The translations under genes and the position numbers were made by a program. Of a stretch of 22,065 nucleotides of DNA, positions 9,925 through 19,770 are shown piece by piece; positions within the stretch are counted from its first letter, which is position 1; each line of letters starts with the position of its first letter. Source of the stretch: Rhizophagus sp. LPA8_4_AMF (Eukaryota; Glomeromycota; Glomeromycetes; Glomerales; Glomeraceae); assembly GCA_021464525.1 (NCBI GenBank), contig JADRCO010001147.1, forward strand, positions 1 through 22,065, written 5' to 3'. The notes beneath the pieces were generated by a model. That model was not told the origin of the DNA and did no database searches. It saw only the letters and a list, made by a program, of their open reading frames with translations.

Positions 9925-10071
9925 TTTATTGAACGTTTAACTAAGTCTATATGGTATATAGACCCACACTTAGAAAAGTTACGTTCAAGAGGACGCCACC
10001 TTCCATCATTATTTATCTCTCTTCCTGTATATCATCAAATGGTGTTTATAATGAATACTATTAAAGAATGA
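9925..10071 (+). other. Open stretch of 48 codons just upstream of the DDE-like relic
   Basis: Reading from 9925 to the TGA at 10069-10071 gives a protein-like peptide containing IDPHLEKLRSRGRHLPS followed by LFISLPVYHQM. It has no ATG near its start and a stop just before it. It may be a piece of the same decayed locus that begins at 10111, or chance. No family is recognised. Confidence 0.2.
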
Positions 10072-10310
10072 AGAAAAAAAACTACAACTTACACGCCTAA
10101 AACTTTTTAATTGGCTAATTCTATAGAATATTCCTTAACTGAGCCTTGGGCATCTGAAGATTCAGGATATCCACATAGTTTAGATTACGATCTTACAAAT
10201 AAAGGATTATTCGACTTTGTTGATCTTGATATTTATGTACCAAATGACCTTATAAAGAAACATAATTTTATTCGTGATATTCAATTATCTGTACCTGCAG
10301 GATTATATAG

Positions 10311-10443
10311 GTAAGGTTCTTACTGTTTTTAAAAATTTTATATTTCAATATAATCATCTTTTAAGCATGCAATCATGTGTGTTAGTGCATGGATATTTGC
10401 ATTATGATGAACGATTGATATTGAAAACATTTACTTATTTTAG
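10311..10443 (+). other. Intron 1 of the DDE-like relic
   Basis: GTAAGG opens and TTTTAG closes a 133-base intron in phase 2. Splicing joins AG to A as an R codon, so the peptide runs GLYR into YPHGNCLILYG without a shift. Read-through instead gives an AT-rich, low-quality peptide. Confidence 0.6.
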
Positions 10444-10586
10444 ATATCCTCATGGCAATTGTCTTATTTTATACGGTACTGAAGAAATTAATAATTATGA
10501 AACTTCTAAAGCACAGATGATTGCTCGCATCAATAACTTAATACCAATATATTGTACGAGACAAATGAGAAAAAATGAGTTTCAAA

Positions 10587-10652
10587 GTATTGTATAATGA
10601 ATATGATTATATATTTTTTGTTAATTAAAAACTTATTACACGTATTCTCTAG
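10587..10652 (+). other. Intron 2 of the DDE-like relic
   Basis: GTATTG opens and TTCTCTAG closes a 66-base intron. Splicing leaves A joined to TT as ATT, which keeps EFQ-I-RNLSKPILRML in one frame. A second donor at 10592 would shift the frame, so the first is preferred. Confidence 0.55.
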
Positions 10653-10864
10653 TTCGTAATCTTTCAAAACCAATACTTAGAATGCTATATCATGATATAA
10701 CTGGCGATACTTCATTGGCAAATGATCAAATTAGTAAAGAGATGGAAGAAAGATTACGTCTTATGATGCTATTAGAAAGACCCTTCTATAATAATTGACT
10801 TAAGGGATTCCAAGGGGCAAAATTTGATATATTTTGGGACGAACTTGATGAATATTTTAATGAG

Positions 10865-10941
10865 GTATTATATATAATTCACAATTTAGATTTCCTGAAT
10901 TTCTAATAAAATATTTATCAAATTTAGCAATTCTATTTTAG
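10865..10941 (+). other. Intron 3 of the DDE-like relic
   Basis: GTATTA after a GAG codon and CTATTTTAG before CAT define a 77-base phase-0 intron. The reading frame DELDEYFNE continues as HNNIVVDELQAD. Confidence 0.6.
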
Positions 10942-11908
10942 CATAATAATATAGTTGTTGATGAACTTCAAGCAGATGCTACTCTATCTATATCTCTTCG
11001 AGCTACTCGCTTAAATTAAAATATCAAGGAACCTCCTCTACCAAGTGATATTTTTATTCCATCAGAAGATTGGATATGGTTGAATTTTGCACCATCCAAC
11101 GCACATACTATCAAGGCTATGCAGTACACTGGACACTTTAAATATAAAGTACAATTTCGATTGTTACGAAAATTCAGTGAAGGTGATCAAATATCGGGAT
11201 TGTGCATATTTTATTTCAGCAGACGATCAGCATAAGGTTGAGAATGTACCATATCTACAGGTGTTCGAAGGAGAAATCACAGCTGCAGATCATGACTTTA
11301 CTAAGCTGCCATTAACAGTTAACGCCATCTGTTACTTTATTCATTAATATACCACATGATATATCGGAATCTTTTTATGATGGAAAGTATATGTTTGCTT
11401 TAAAGATGCTGTTTTCCAACAATACTGGAGAAGATTTATACGAATCATTTTTAGGCTATGATATCAAGTGTGTAAATATTGTACACATTAAGGCATCAAC
11501 AGAATTTAATCGTCAATATAAAAACCAATCCTTGCCTTGATATTGTCACTTTACACTGACGGAGGTCCCGATTACAGATGTACCTTTGGATCAGTTCAAG
11601 TAGCTCTAATATGTTTATAATTTTGATATGTTAATAGTAGTTAGAACAGCTCCACATCACAGTTGGTGTAATCCCGTAAAAAGAATGAGTGTAATTATGG
11701 ACTTCGAGGTGTTGTATAGAAAGGGAAAAATTGCCTGAGGATTATGAAGATGAATTTGAAGTTTTAAAGACATTGGAGATATACGTGAAGATGCAAAAGA
11801 TAATCCGTATTTAAAATCAGAATAAGGAAATGTACTGCAACAGTTCAAGAGTTGTGAAAAATGAAGCATTCGAAACTGAAAATCCTGCATCTGAACGAGA
11901 TGTCTGAG

Positions 11909-11997
11909 GTAATATTTTTTTCGTAAATTAAATCATTAGTTATTGTTTTATATTATTTTTTTTTTTTTTAATACTTTATTTATTATATAATTTTAAG
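11909..11997 (+). other. Probable intron 4 of the DDE-like relic
   Basis: GTAATA after GAG and a T-rich tract ending TTTTAAG define an intron of about 89 bases. The joined frame reads HLNEMSE into EYIAINSKH, after which it breaks again. Confidence 0.4.
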
Positions 11998-12110
11998 GAA
12001 TATATTGCGATTAATTCAAAACATTGACTAAAGAAGACTGAAACCATTCAACAACAAATGCGAAAACACAAAGCCTCTAAGTATTTATATATTCGTTTCA
12101 GGCAATAACA

Positions 12111-13682
12111 TTGTTTTATGTAAAATGTCTTATTTCAAATATTAATTAAAAAATGTAATAAAGTTTGTTATTCCGTCAGAATGCCAATTGATGTCTTTTA
12201 AATTTATATTTTTTACCTGATTCAAAAGATTTTTGTCAGTTCCTGTGAAAAAGTAGGAAAATTCCCGTTTGCTATTGGTGTGGTGCGAATAATGGCTTCG
12301 CAACTGTGCCTCAAAATTTACAAATTACAAGAAAAGTTTTTAGTGTATCTATTGTGTGTATTTTAAATTAATAGCTAATTTTTTTTCGTCGTACGTGACT
12401 TTATATGTGAGTCACGTGATTTATAACTGTGTAATGGTGTGGCTTAGAACTTTTGTGTTGCATAACTAATACAAATATAGATAGTCGTAATTTATCGAAT
12501 CTCGAATTTTTTTTTAATAAAAAAAAAAATAATAAATTCATTTATATAAAAAAAAACTGGTTAATTAATTCACCACCAGTTAAGTTTAAATAAAGACATT
12601 ATGACCTTTTATTTTTAAAGTCAACGCCTTTCTTTACAGCTTGGAAAATGAAAGGTCAAAGAGAAAGTTTATTTTCGTATTGGGTCTATTAGTTCAAATG
12701 CTTAATTCTTTTTTTTTTACTTGTTTGTATTCTCATTTCTAAAAATTTATTATTATTATTATTAGATCGCAGTAGATATTTCTATCACCTTTGGTTTTTC
12801 ACGACAGAAAAATGGATAGAAGAAAGTAAGTTCATATACAGTATTTTGTTAATTTGATTCTACTCTAATAAATATTCTTCAGCAGTAAAAATGAAGAGAC
12901 AAAAGAATGAACCAATTGGATAATAGATAATTAAAAAGTTGTTAATAAAAAAAAATAGAAAATGTTTCAACGTTTCTTTATCTTTTAACTCTCTCAATTT
13001 GTTGGATAAAGACTTTAATATAATTATAATTTTAATTAGATACCTTAATTTCTTATAGTAAATCTTGGATAGAAAATTAAGAAGTAAAATTTTTTTTTAA
13101 AAGATAAACCAATTTCTTCTTACATTTCATATTCAGATTTATTAAACTGTAATTATTAGATTATTTTATATATTAGTATTTTTTAAAAAATTCTTTTAAA
13201 TTATTTTGTTTTTATGTTGATAGAGTAAATTTTCTGAGTTTAAATTTCGTTAAGCGGAGTTCAACAGATTCACTAACAAGTTTAGCAAAGATGATTTGCT
13301 TAGTCCATAAAACATAAAATTTAATAAGAATTTTTTTTATATTTAAATTATATATATATGAAGTCTGAGAAGGAACTCTCATTTTATGAGTTAGGGCTCG
13401 AGAAATTCCTCCCTTTAAACTCAGTACTACAACATAATAATAAACAGTGATAGTAATAAACAGTTCCAATTTTTATGTAATAAAATTATTTAAGTTATTA
13501 ATATATTTAATGTAATTTTTTATTTTTGACTTTGTTAAAGAAAAATTCATCTGTTAAAAAAAAAGAATGAAAATTTAATCTAATTTGATCAACTTTTATA
13601 ATTTTACCATTTTTTTTTTTTTCAATGAATAACATAATGAATAACTGTTGATGAACAACGTAAATTACGCTTAAAAAATTTT
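12111..13682. other. Intergenic DNA between the relic and the F-box-like gene
   Basis: No gene is supported. Structures include a hairpin ACGTGACT/AGTCACGT (12393-12417) containing TCACGTGA, a hairpin AACTGGT/ACCAGTT (12555-12581), a TAT microsatellite near 12748-12765, and an 11-bp inverted repeat flanking 13234-13424. At 12812 an ATG opens five codons followed by GTAAGT and, 58 bases on, TTCTTCAG. A splice would give only about 13 residues, so I do not call a gene. The 85-codon - strand frame at 13212-13469 is low-quality and sits inside the inverted repeat. Confidence 0.5.
13234..13424. repeat. Inverted-repeat-flanked segment, possible MITE
   Basis: CTGAGTTTAAA (13234-13244) and its exact inverse TTTAAACTCAG (13414-13424) bound a 191-base segment. 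Similarity continues loosely inward (CGGAG on the left against GGAGGAA on the reversed right). No convincing target-site duplication flanks it, so the mobile nature is only a suggestion. Confidence 0.35.
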
Positions 13683-13688
13683 TTTATT
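13683..13688 (-). terminator. Possible poly(A) signal of the F-box-like gene
   Basis: TTTATT on the + strand reads AATAAA on the - strand, about 140 bases after the stop codon of the - strand gene. The hexamer is common by chance here. Confidence 0.3.
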
Positions 13689-13829
13689 TATAATAATGAT
13701 TTTTACATAGTATGAATGAAAAAAAATAATAATATATAACATAAAATAATCTTAAAAAATAAAGATAATTAAATAATTTATATAAAATAACGATAACTAA
13801 ATTATAAAATAAAAAAAAAATTAATTTTC

Positions 13830-14885
13830 TTATGTTCTTCGCTGTCTCTTTTTTGGTTTTTTAACATTTTTTCTTATTTTAATCAATGTAGTTTCAACTA
13901 TTGGAGGAGTTGAATCTCCTTGGAGTTTATAAAAAGAATTTAATAACGATTCCCCGATAATATTAATTCGGGATTCGAACAACTGGATCGAGTCTTCCAC
14001 TATTTTATCGGTTAGTCGAAACCCGAGCTTAAATAACTTTTGGAGTTTTTCTACTATGACGTCAGTACTCGGGCATACCCAATTATTTGGTGGATTTGGG
14101 GGGAAACACACGAGCAAAGTGCCCTCTACGACCAGCTCGTTTAGATCACTACATACTTCGTTATATCCTATTTTTCTCCATAAATTAACTAGCTCCGGGT
14201 GTATTAAAATGGCCCTTGATATTAAGTTAACTTGACGGTTATTCTCATAACCATCTCTTGAAGGATAATTTTCATTTGCACCTCCGGATGGTGATTTGTA
14301 TGCTGGGGTGTCTTTTGGTCGGGGTGGGAAAGGTATAAATTTTTTATTTATAATCAAATCTTCAATACATTTGAGATTTTCTAACAGGATCGTAGGCGCT
14401 TGGTTTATTGTGAGGGCACCAGCTGTTAAATAATGAAACAATTCTAAATCATTTCCTCTTATGGCGATGTCATCTAGCTCATTAGATGCTTCGATAAGCA
14501 ATTTGGTGAATATTGGTAACGGAAGATCGCTTGCCCACGGTTTTTCTTTTGATACGTCAGCGTTAATATTGTATCTAGTTCTCATTTCAATTAACTTCGG
14601 GTCGTAAGAACCGAATTGAATCATTAATCGTTGCATGAAATATCTCGATATAACCGCCTTTTTTGCGAGTAAAATTTGGACAACTTCTACTGTTACGAAA
14701 TGGTTCCCTAATCTGATAGCATGAAAGAGAGCATGTGCTCTACCGTATTTATAAATGACCCATTCGGCACGAGCGTGGGGATCTTGAGATGTAGAGTACC
14801 AGTTACGATTGAGGAGGACGAGTGCTATGGGTGTAGAAACATATCTGAATATTTCAACTTTCAACTCATTACATAAAGTTTCCAT
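13830..14885 (-). CDS. F-box-like protein with helical-repeat body
   Basis: This intact 351-residue intronless protein opens with an F-box-like segment, residues 4-42: LCNELKVEIFRYVSTPIALV then LLNRNWYSTSQDPHARAEW, with the L-x-x-E-I-x-x-x-I pattern and conserved W. F-boxes bind Skp1 and recruit substrates to SCF ubiquitin ligases. Residues 46-180 form amphipathic helices with ankyrin-like phrases (YGRAHALFHAIRLGNHF; AIRGNDLELFHYL). A P/G/N-rich linker lies at 186-217. A second helical part is at 218-325. The tail KIRKNVKKPKKRQRRT (336-351) looks like a nuclear-localisation or nucleic-acid-binding signal. The ATG lies in ACCATGG, a strong start context. I recall a large Rhizophagus family beginning with a similar F-box and the YGKAHALFHA phrase. 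Substrate and partners are unknown. G+C is clearly higher than in its flanks, as expected for a coding exon. Confidence 0.82.
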   Translation of the reverse strand: METLCNELKVEIFRYVSTPIALVLLNRNWYSTSQDPHARAEWVIYKYGRAHALFHAIRLGNHFVTVEVVQILLAKKAVISRYFMQRLMIQFGSYDPKLIEMRTRYNINADVSKEKPWASDLPLPIFTKLLIEASNELDDIAIRGNDLELFHYLTAGALTINQAPTILLENLKCIEDLIINKKFIPFPPRPKDTPAYKSPSGGANENYPSRDGYENNRQVNLISRAILIHPELVNLWRKIGYNEVCSDLNELVVEGTLLVCFPPNPPNNWVCPSTDVIVEKLQKLFKLGFRLTDKIVEDSIQLFESRINIIGESLLNSFYKLQGDSTPPIVETTLIKIRKNVKKPKKRQRRT

Positions 14886-15025
14886 GGTGTTTGGTTGTTT
14901 TTTTATTAAAAAAAAGATAAAATATATAAACAGGGTTGAAAGCTAATTCTTGATTATTCTTGAGTTTAATTTTTTTTTTTTTGACGGAGGAGTTTAAAGA
15001 GAAAAGAGGAACAAATAAACGAGTG

Positions 15026-15033
15026 TATTTATA
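15026..15033 (-). promoter_or_regulatory. TATA box of the F-box-like gene
   Basis: TATTTATA on the + strand is TATAAATA on the - strand, about 141-148 bases upstream of the ATG at 14885. This is close to the spacing for the HMG gene. A second TATATA-type string (about 14920-14930) is nearer but would leave almost no leader. Confidence 0.45.
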
Positions 15034-15526
15034 CATACTGTGAACGTTTTTTTTTATTTTACATTAATAACGGTAATAATGATAGGACGTTACTTCTTCT
15101 CTTTCATCCCAATCAAAAAAGGAACCTTATTATTTCATTAATGGAAAAAAAATTCCGGCATATAATTAAAACTGAAATATATTTTATTTTATTTTTTTTC
15201 TTTTTTTTACAAAATGGTTTATATTGTTATCAGCATAATTGGAATGTTATATCAAAAAAAGGATAAATTTCCGCTTTTATTATAATAACGGCTTTATACC
15301 TAAACCATTTATGTATTCATTATTATTTGTGTATTCATTATTTTATGTCGTTACTGAATTTTAAAAAAAGGCAAATCTTCAAAGAAAAAAGGGGGCTGAA
15401 GTTTTTAAATAAATTATATTATATTACTAATTAATAAATTTTAATTTAAATGATAGAATATTTAACAATTAAAAATACGTGAGAAATATCTATAAAATTT
15501 ATTTTGTTATTGTCATTCATTTTTTT
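15034..15526. other. Intergenic DNA, nothing recognised
   Basis: This is AT-rich DNA with T and A runs and two short TGTATTCATTATT repeats near 15311-15343. No frame, RNA gene or mobile-element end is seen. Confidence 0.5.
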
Positions 15527-15770
15527 CCCGATTTAGATCTCTTCAGTTTACTTGCATGTTCATTTCTCCAATCATGTTATCTTAATTTATATTTATTGCA
15601 TGAAAGACAAAGAAAAATATTCATTTTCAAGGGGAAATAATCAGAGAATCTTTTAATCTAGACCAAAATTTATTTATTAGTGGTCTTTTTATACCGTTAT
15701 TAACAAAAATTCTAGTACTCGTATCATATATGTGACAATTTCGAAATGTGACAAAACGTACTATATAGAT
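15527..15770 (+). repeat. Direct repeat, copy 1 (about 244 bp)
   Basis: It starts CCCGATTTAGATCTCTTCAG and ends ACGTACTATATAGAT, and aligns along its length with 15818-16080. The first 73 or so bases differ at only about two positions, and divergence and small indels increase toward the right end. Confidence 0.85.
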
Positions 15771-15817
15771 ATAACAATAACATACATACGTAAAGAGAAA
15801 TGAGAAATTATTTGGTT

Positions 15818-16080
15818 CCCGATTTAGATCTCTTCAGTTTACTTGCATGTTCATCTCTCCAATCATGCTATCTTAATTTATATTTATTGCATAATATACA
15901 AAGCAAAATATTTATTTCAAGGGGCAATAATCTGAGAATCTTTAATCCAGATCAAAATTTATTCATTATCAGTCGTTTACCGTTATTAATAAAAAAAATT
16001 ATAGTATTTACGCTACTAATATACGTAGTTAGTACCATAGTTGTGACAATTCCGACATGTGATAAAACGTACTAGATAGT
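15818..16080 (+). repeat. Direct repeat, copy 2 (about 263 bp)
   Basis: This is the second copy of the unit at 15527-15770, after a 47-base spacer. It is longer, mainly because of extra bases near 16005-16040. A 91-codon frame (15800-16075) runs through this copy, but the matching frame in copy 1 stops early and indels between the copies ignore the frame, so I do not treat it as a gene. The unit could be a fragment of a dispersed repeat. Confidence 0.85.
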
Positions 16081-16379
16081 CTATACCGATTGATTATGAA
16101 AATAAACCTTTTTTAAAAAAAAAGTGATCTATTTTTCTAACTAAAAATTGTTAATATATGTTTAATAATAATAAAATAAAATTTACTAATACAATAATTT
16201 ATAACACAATTCCAGTAATTCCTACTATTTCTTTTATTGAATACGCGATACATGATTTACAAATTTTATCATAATAAAGTCGCGTTTCCGTTCATTGGTC
16301 GATGAAACATGAAATAAATGACTGAAAGTTCGAATTTTTATATAGAATTCAATCAATTTATAAACTTTTTATTTATGAA
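16081..16379. other. Intergenic DNA, nothing recognised
   Basis: Very AT-rich DNA without a supported gene or repeat. Confidence 0.5.
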
Positions 16380-17090
16380 TAAATAAGGTTTTAATTTTGC
16401 GACTTAGACAAATTCGTAATCAACTCGTTTAAAAAATCGAACAATCTCAACTTCGATTATTCCTAGATACTTTGATTTTGTTCGCGTCTTTCGATTTCTT
16501 TTCCGTCCTTTTATCCTTTTTAGATCTTCATATTCAATTATGACGGGCGTTTGGGAAATTATTAATTTTAGTCGTTTCGCGTGATAATATTCCTGTGAAT
16601 TGAAACAAAATATTCCAGTTGTTGAGCCATCTTGGCTTTTTTTTCAAAATTTGGCTTATAGAAACCTATAATCTTTCCATCTAACGGAGGTAAAAACTAG
16701 TAAGCCCTCAGCAAGTTTCAAAACTAATTAATCACCAAATCTAAAATCTTCAACGAACCACCTTAGAACTTTATACACAAAGATCCAAAAATCTGACCTG
16801 TCACATTGTTTCCGGATCATTTTAGAAATTTCCATTTGGATTTATGCAAAGATTCCAAGTTAGTTAATGTTGTGGACGTAACCACATTATGAGTTTCTCT
16901 AAGGACCAATTCCGAAACCTGGCGAAATTGGTTTTGCAGTTTTTTCATAAAGTAACAAATATCGATCAACTTTCATTTGATGGCCAAAATAATATGCACA
17001 GTCATTTCGAAAATTTCTGCGGATGCGTGCGTTCATTCTTAATCACGTGGATTTTGGCATACGAAATTATGGCACGATAATCTGCATCTT
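16380..17090 (+). pseudogene. Possible decayed coding relic, unidentified
   Basis: This stretch is richer in G+C than its surroundings. The best open frame is at 16889-17080 (63 codons from an ATG), with MSFSKDQFRNLAKLVLQFF followed by HKVTNIDQLSFDG. An adjacent frame just before it reads HFRNFHLDLCKDSKLVNVVD. The alternation of L/F with polar residues faintly recalls leucine-rich or F-box/LRR proteins common in this lineage, but the match is too weak to name. Several stops interrupt the upstream part. Confidence 0.25.
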
Positions 17091-17729
17091 GTTTTTGTTG
17101 TAATTTTTAGTGATGTTGTAATATAATGATGTTTGAAAGCGAGTTGAAACTCATTTAGATAGTATGTTTATTATTATGCATATAAATATGCTGAATAAAG
17201 ACCGTATTTTTACTTGATTGGGACATTCATTTGAATGAGAAAAAATCTGAAGAATTTTAAATACATAAAAAACCTGTTAAGAGACTTTTTCATCATATTA
17301 ATGGCTGAGATGTAATGAAATACTAAATTTGATACCGCATTTTTGATTATGCACAATCATGCTCGTATCACATAGTACTCAAAGGTCTAATATTAAGTTA
17401 TTCTGATCGGAGTTAAGCCCCGCATCAGCGAAGAATTCCACATTATTGGTTTTAATTTAGTTATTATGATACGCAAAAAAAATTTTTTGTCATCCTTAAA
17501 AAAAAAATGAGTCATAATGTTTCTTTTTTTTAACAAAGACTTTTCTTTGTCAATATTTATTTTTAGAAAATCAATAAACCAATCACATTTAGTTACAAGT
17601 TTTTTGTTAATAATAAATGTAATGTTTCGTGTTAAAAATGTTAAAAATAAATTTTAATGTTACATAAATAAAATTGATCTGATGATTAATTACAATAATA
17701 ACCTTTCATAGCATTAATTTATTTAACAT

Positions 17730-17751
17730 TATATAAAAGGAATTTCCTTTT
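17730..17751 (+). promoter_or_regulatory. TATA box fused to a small hairpin
   Basis: TATATAAAAGG (17730-17740) overlaps a near-perfect palindrome AAAAGGAA-T-TTCCTTTT (17735-17751). The next ATG is at 17778. No recognised gene lies downstream. Confidence 0.3.
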
Positions 17752-17777
17752 ATTATTCAAAACAATAACTAAATTTT

Positions 17778-17915
17778 ATGAAATATTGTGTTATCATGCA
17801 TTTGTTTTTTTCAATAGTCAAACAACGATCTCACTATTATGTTTTTAATTATTATATGCTATATTTAGTAATTGGTCATCATAATGAAGATTTTGAAACA
17901 ATACCATTAATTTAA
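17778..17915 (+). CDS. Small hypothetical ORF, 45 codons
   Basis: An ATG 38 bases after the TATA-like box at 17730 opens a 45-residue frame beginning MKYCVIMHLFFSIVK and ending HHNEDFETIPLI. The first half could form one hydrophobic segment and the tail is acidic. No family is recognised, and in AT-rich DNA a frame of this length can arise by chance. Only the promoter-like context favours it. Confidence 0.12.
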   Translation: MKYCVIMHLFFSIVKQRSHYYVFNYYMLYLVIGHHNEDFETIPLI

Positions 17916-18378
17916 CGATCAAACGAGTCACGTAATTTGCTTATAAAAAGGGTTTTAAAATTTCTCAACGAAATTTAAAAGGAATTTCATTTTTTTACTT
18001 ATTTATTTTTTTTTTTTTAAAAAAAAAACACAATACAAAAACATCAAATAATCGTCAACAAATTTTCTTTATCCTGTCATTCGTAAAATAAAAAATATAA
18101 ATAAAAATGCTGAAATGCATTTTACACGAAAAAATCAATTCTTTTAAATGCTTATAAATTATCAAAGTATTACACTAAGATATGATTAGCATTTCACTCT
18201 CATTTCTCACACATTCGTCATCATTCATTCTTTATTATTATTTTAATAGACATTTCTTAGATATTAGATGATTCTGAATGTCAATTATATTAGATGAATA
18301 ATCCAGAGCAAATAAAGCGAAGGAAATAATTCTTATTAGTTTATTAATTTCTTTGATTATTTTATAGTTAAATTAAGA

Positions 18379-18640
18379 ACAATAATTCTTGTATTTTGTT
18401 ATTCTCTTCTCTTAAATTTAAAATTAATTTAATTTTACCCAATTATTATGCAAGAATATTGTCTAGAGCAATGCAAAGGACAATGATTCTTGTATTTTAT
18501 TGATTATTTCTTAAATTTAAAATTAATTTACCCAATTATTATGCAAGAATATTGTCCAGAGCAATGCAAAAGACAATAATTCTTGTATTTTATTGATTTT
18601 TTCTCTTAAATTTATAATTTGATTTAATTATTTTACTAGT
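18379..18640 (+). repeat. Tandem array, unit 93-101 bp, about 2.7 copies
   Basis: Units start ACAATAATTCTTGTATTTT at 18379, 18480 and 18573. The first two end with CAAGAATATTGTC(T/C)AGAGCAATGCAAA(G/A)G. The third is partial. A weaker copy may precede the array (CCAGAGCAAATAAAGCG, from 18302). The units contain no shared open frame. Confidence 0.85.
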
Positions 18641-19767
18641 TCATGAATGATAATGAATATAGAGAGATATTATTCAGGAATGAGAGCAATAACATTAACT
18701 TTGATCTCTCAATTGTCATGATCATGTGCTGGAGATGCAAATTTCACCTAATTTAGAATATTTATACCTGAGACTTCATCACGTCAAAGCAAGTGATTTT
18801 GAGGTGTTTCTAGAAAATTCCCAAAATACTTTTATTAAAAAGACTTGAATTCATTCTTTGCTTGGATTATAGAATGGTGCTTTCTTATTTTAATATCCAA
18901 TTGAGTGATTTGACATACGACATACAATAGATATATACGTATCTACGTCTACTTCTCTTAATCTAGGGAGAGTTTGTCATAAATTTCGTAATATGATTGA
19001 ACTACATTCAGCATTACTATATGATGATGATAAAGAAGACCAAGGAAATTTGATAATCCATCAAATTATTTTTAACGAACATGAAAATTCATGACTGTAT
19101 TAATCTGAGATATAGACCGAAGCGTAAAACCATTATTCAAATCTTTTTATTAGTTTATTCTTAAAATTTTAAATTTAGTTCAATCAATTAGTTCAATTAC
19201 TTCACTAGAGATGTCGTTATTGGAGTGGGTTTGTTGTGCGTCATTTATCAAATCGTGATTATGATCCATATCACGAGATCTAAGGTCTGATGCGCAATGT
19301 ATCTCCGCGAGGCGCATCCAGTCGTATTCATGAATCAGGAAAAGTTTCTAGACGAACTAATTAGTGACTATTTTAGTGTTTACATCTATCTCTTAATAGA
19401 AATGCAAAGTTTATATCTCTTTTTATTTTAATTTTTGTGTATTCATTCATGACTTAAAATTTAATAAATCTTGAATATTTTTTTTTTTTTTTTTAAAGTA
19501 ATAAGATTATTCAATTTTTGTATTATCAAAAAATAATTAATCATAAATAATATGAATAATATGGACTAACATTCATTTTTTTTGCTGCATCAATATAAAT
19601 AATATAAATAATATAACGTAATTATAAATTTATGCAGGCTAAAAAAATCCTAATAGTAATATCTCATTGTATCAAGAAATTGTTCAATATGAACTAATTT
19701 AGGCAAATTATTTACTTTTTTTTTTTTATTTCTCATAAATATTATTATTTTTTTTTTTAAAGTAATA

Positions 19768-19770
<3 letters not shown>

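Larger units (their letters stand above)
10111..12110 (+). pseudogene. Decayed intron-containing DDE-transposase-like gene
   Basis: Exon-like blocks with GT-AG introns follow one another. Block 1 (10111-10310) begins at TTG where an ATG is expected and includes SLTEPWASEDSGYPHSLDYD. Block 2 is 10444-10586, block 3 is 10653-10864, and block 4 starts at 10942. Block 4 contains PSEDWIWLNFAPSNA and QYTGHFKYKVQFRLLRK, then, in shifted frames, YFISADD (acidic pair at 11222-11227), STGVR, SVTLFINIPHDISESFYDGK, LYTDGGPDYR (11551-11575), RTAPHHSW, and NPVKR at about 11670-11684. The SADD, TDGGPD and NP(V/A)ER order matches, from memory, a multi-copy DDE-like family of glomeromycetes and some animals. 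In that family the last motif carries E, but here the codon at 11679-11681 is K, so the presumed catalytic acid is lost. In-frame stops lie at 10797 and 11017-11019, and the frame changes at least four times after 11150. A final block (11998 to about 12105) ends HKASKY-like, and the Cys-rich end I recall is absent. No terminal repeats were found. The gene is dead. Confidence 0.65.
17091..18378. other. Intergenic DNA with two promoter-like sites
   Basis: No supported gene. Good TATA boxes occur at 17730-17740 and 17942-17950, on the + strand. The first is followed at 17778 by a 45-codon frame and the second by a long A/T-rich leader-like sequence ending in a 16-codon frame at 18107. Both are described separately or in the findings. 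Confidence 0.45.

Noticed and set aside
10111-12110. LTR retrotransposon or virus-like origin for the relic
   Set aside because: No reverse transcriptase, protease, capsid or terminal repeat signatures are seen, and the motif order fits a DDE-like family instead.
12812-12909. Tiny spliced gene (ATG, GTAAGT donor, TTCTTCAG acceptor)
   Set aside because: The spliced product would be only about 13 residues. The splice signals may be accidental.
13212-13469. 85-codon - strand frame
   Set aside because: It lies within an inverted-repeat-flanked segment, has no domain and is low in quality.
15800-16075. 91-codon + strand frame
   Set aside because: It overlaps repeat copy 2. The equivalent frame in copy 1 stops early and indels between the copies do not respect codons.
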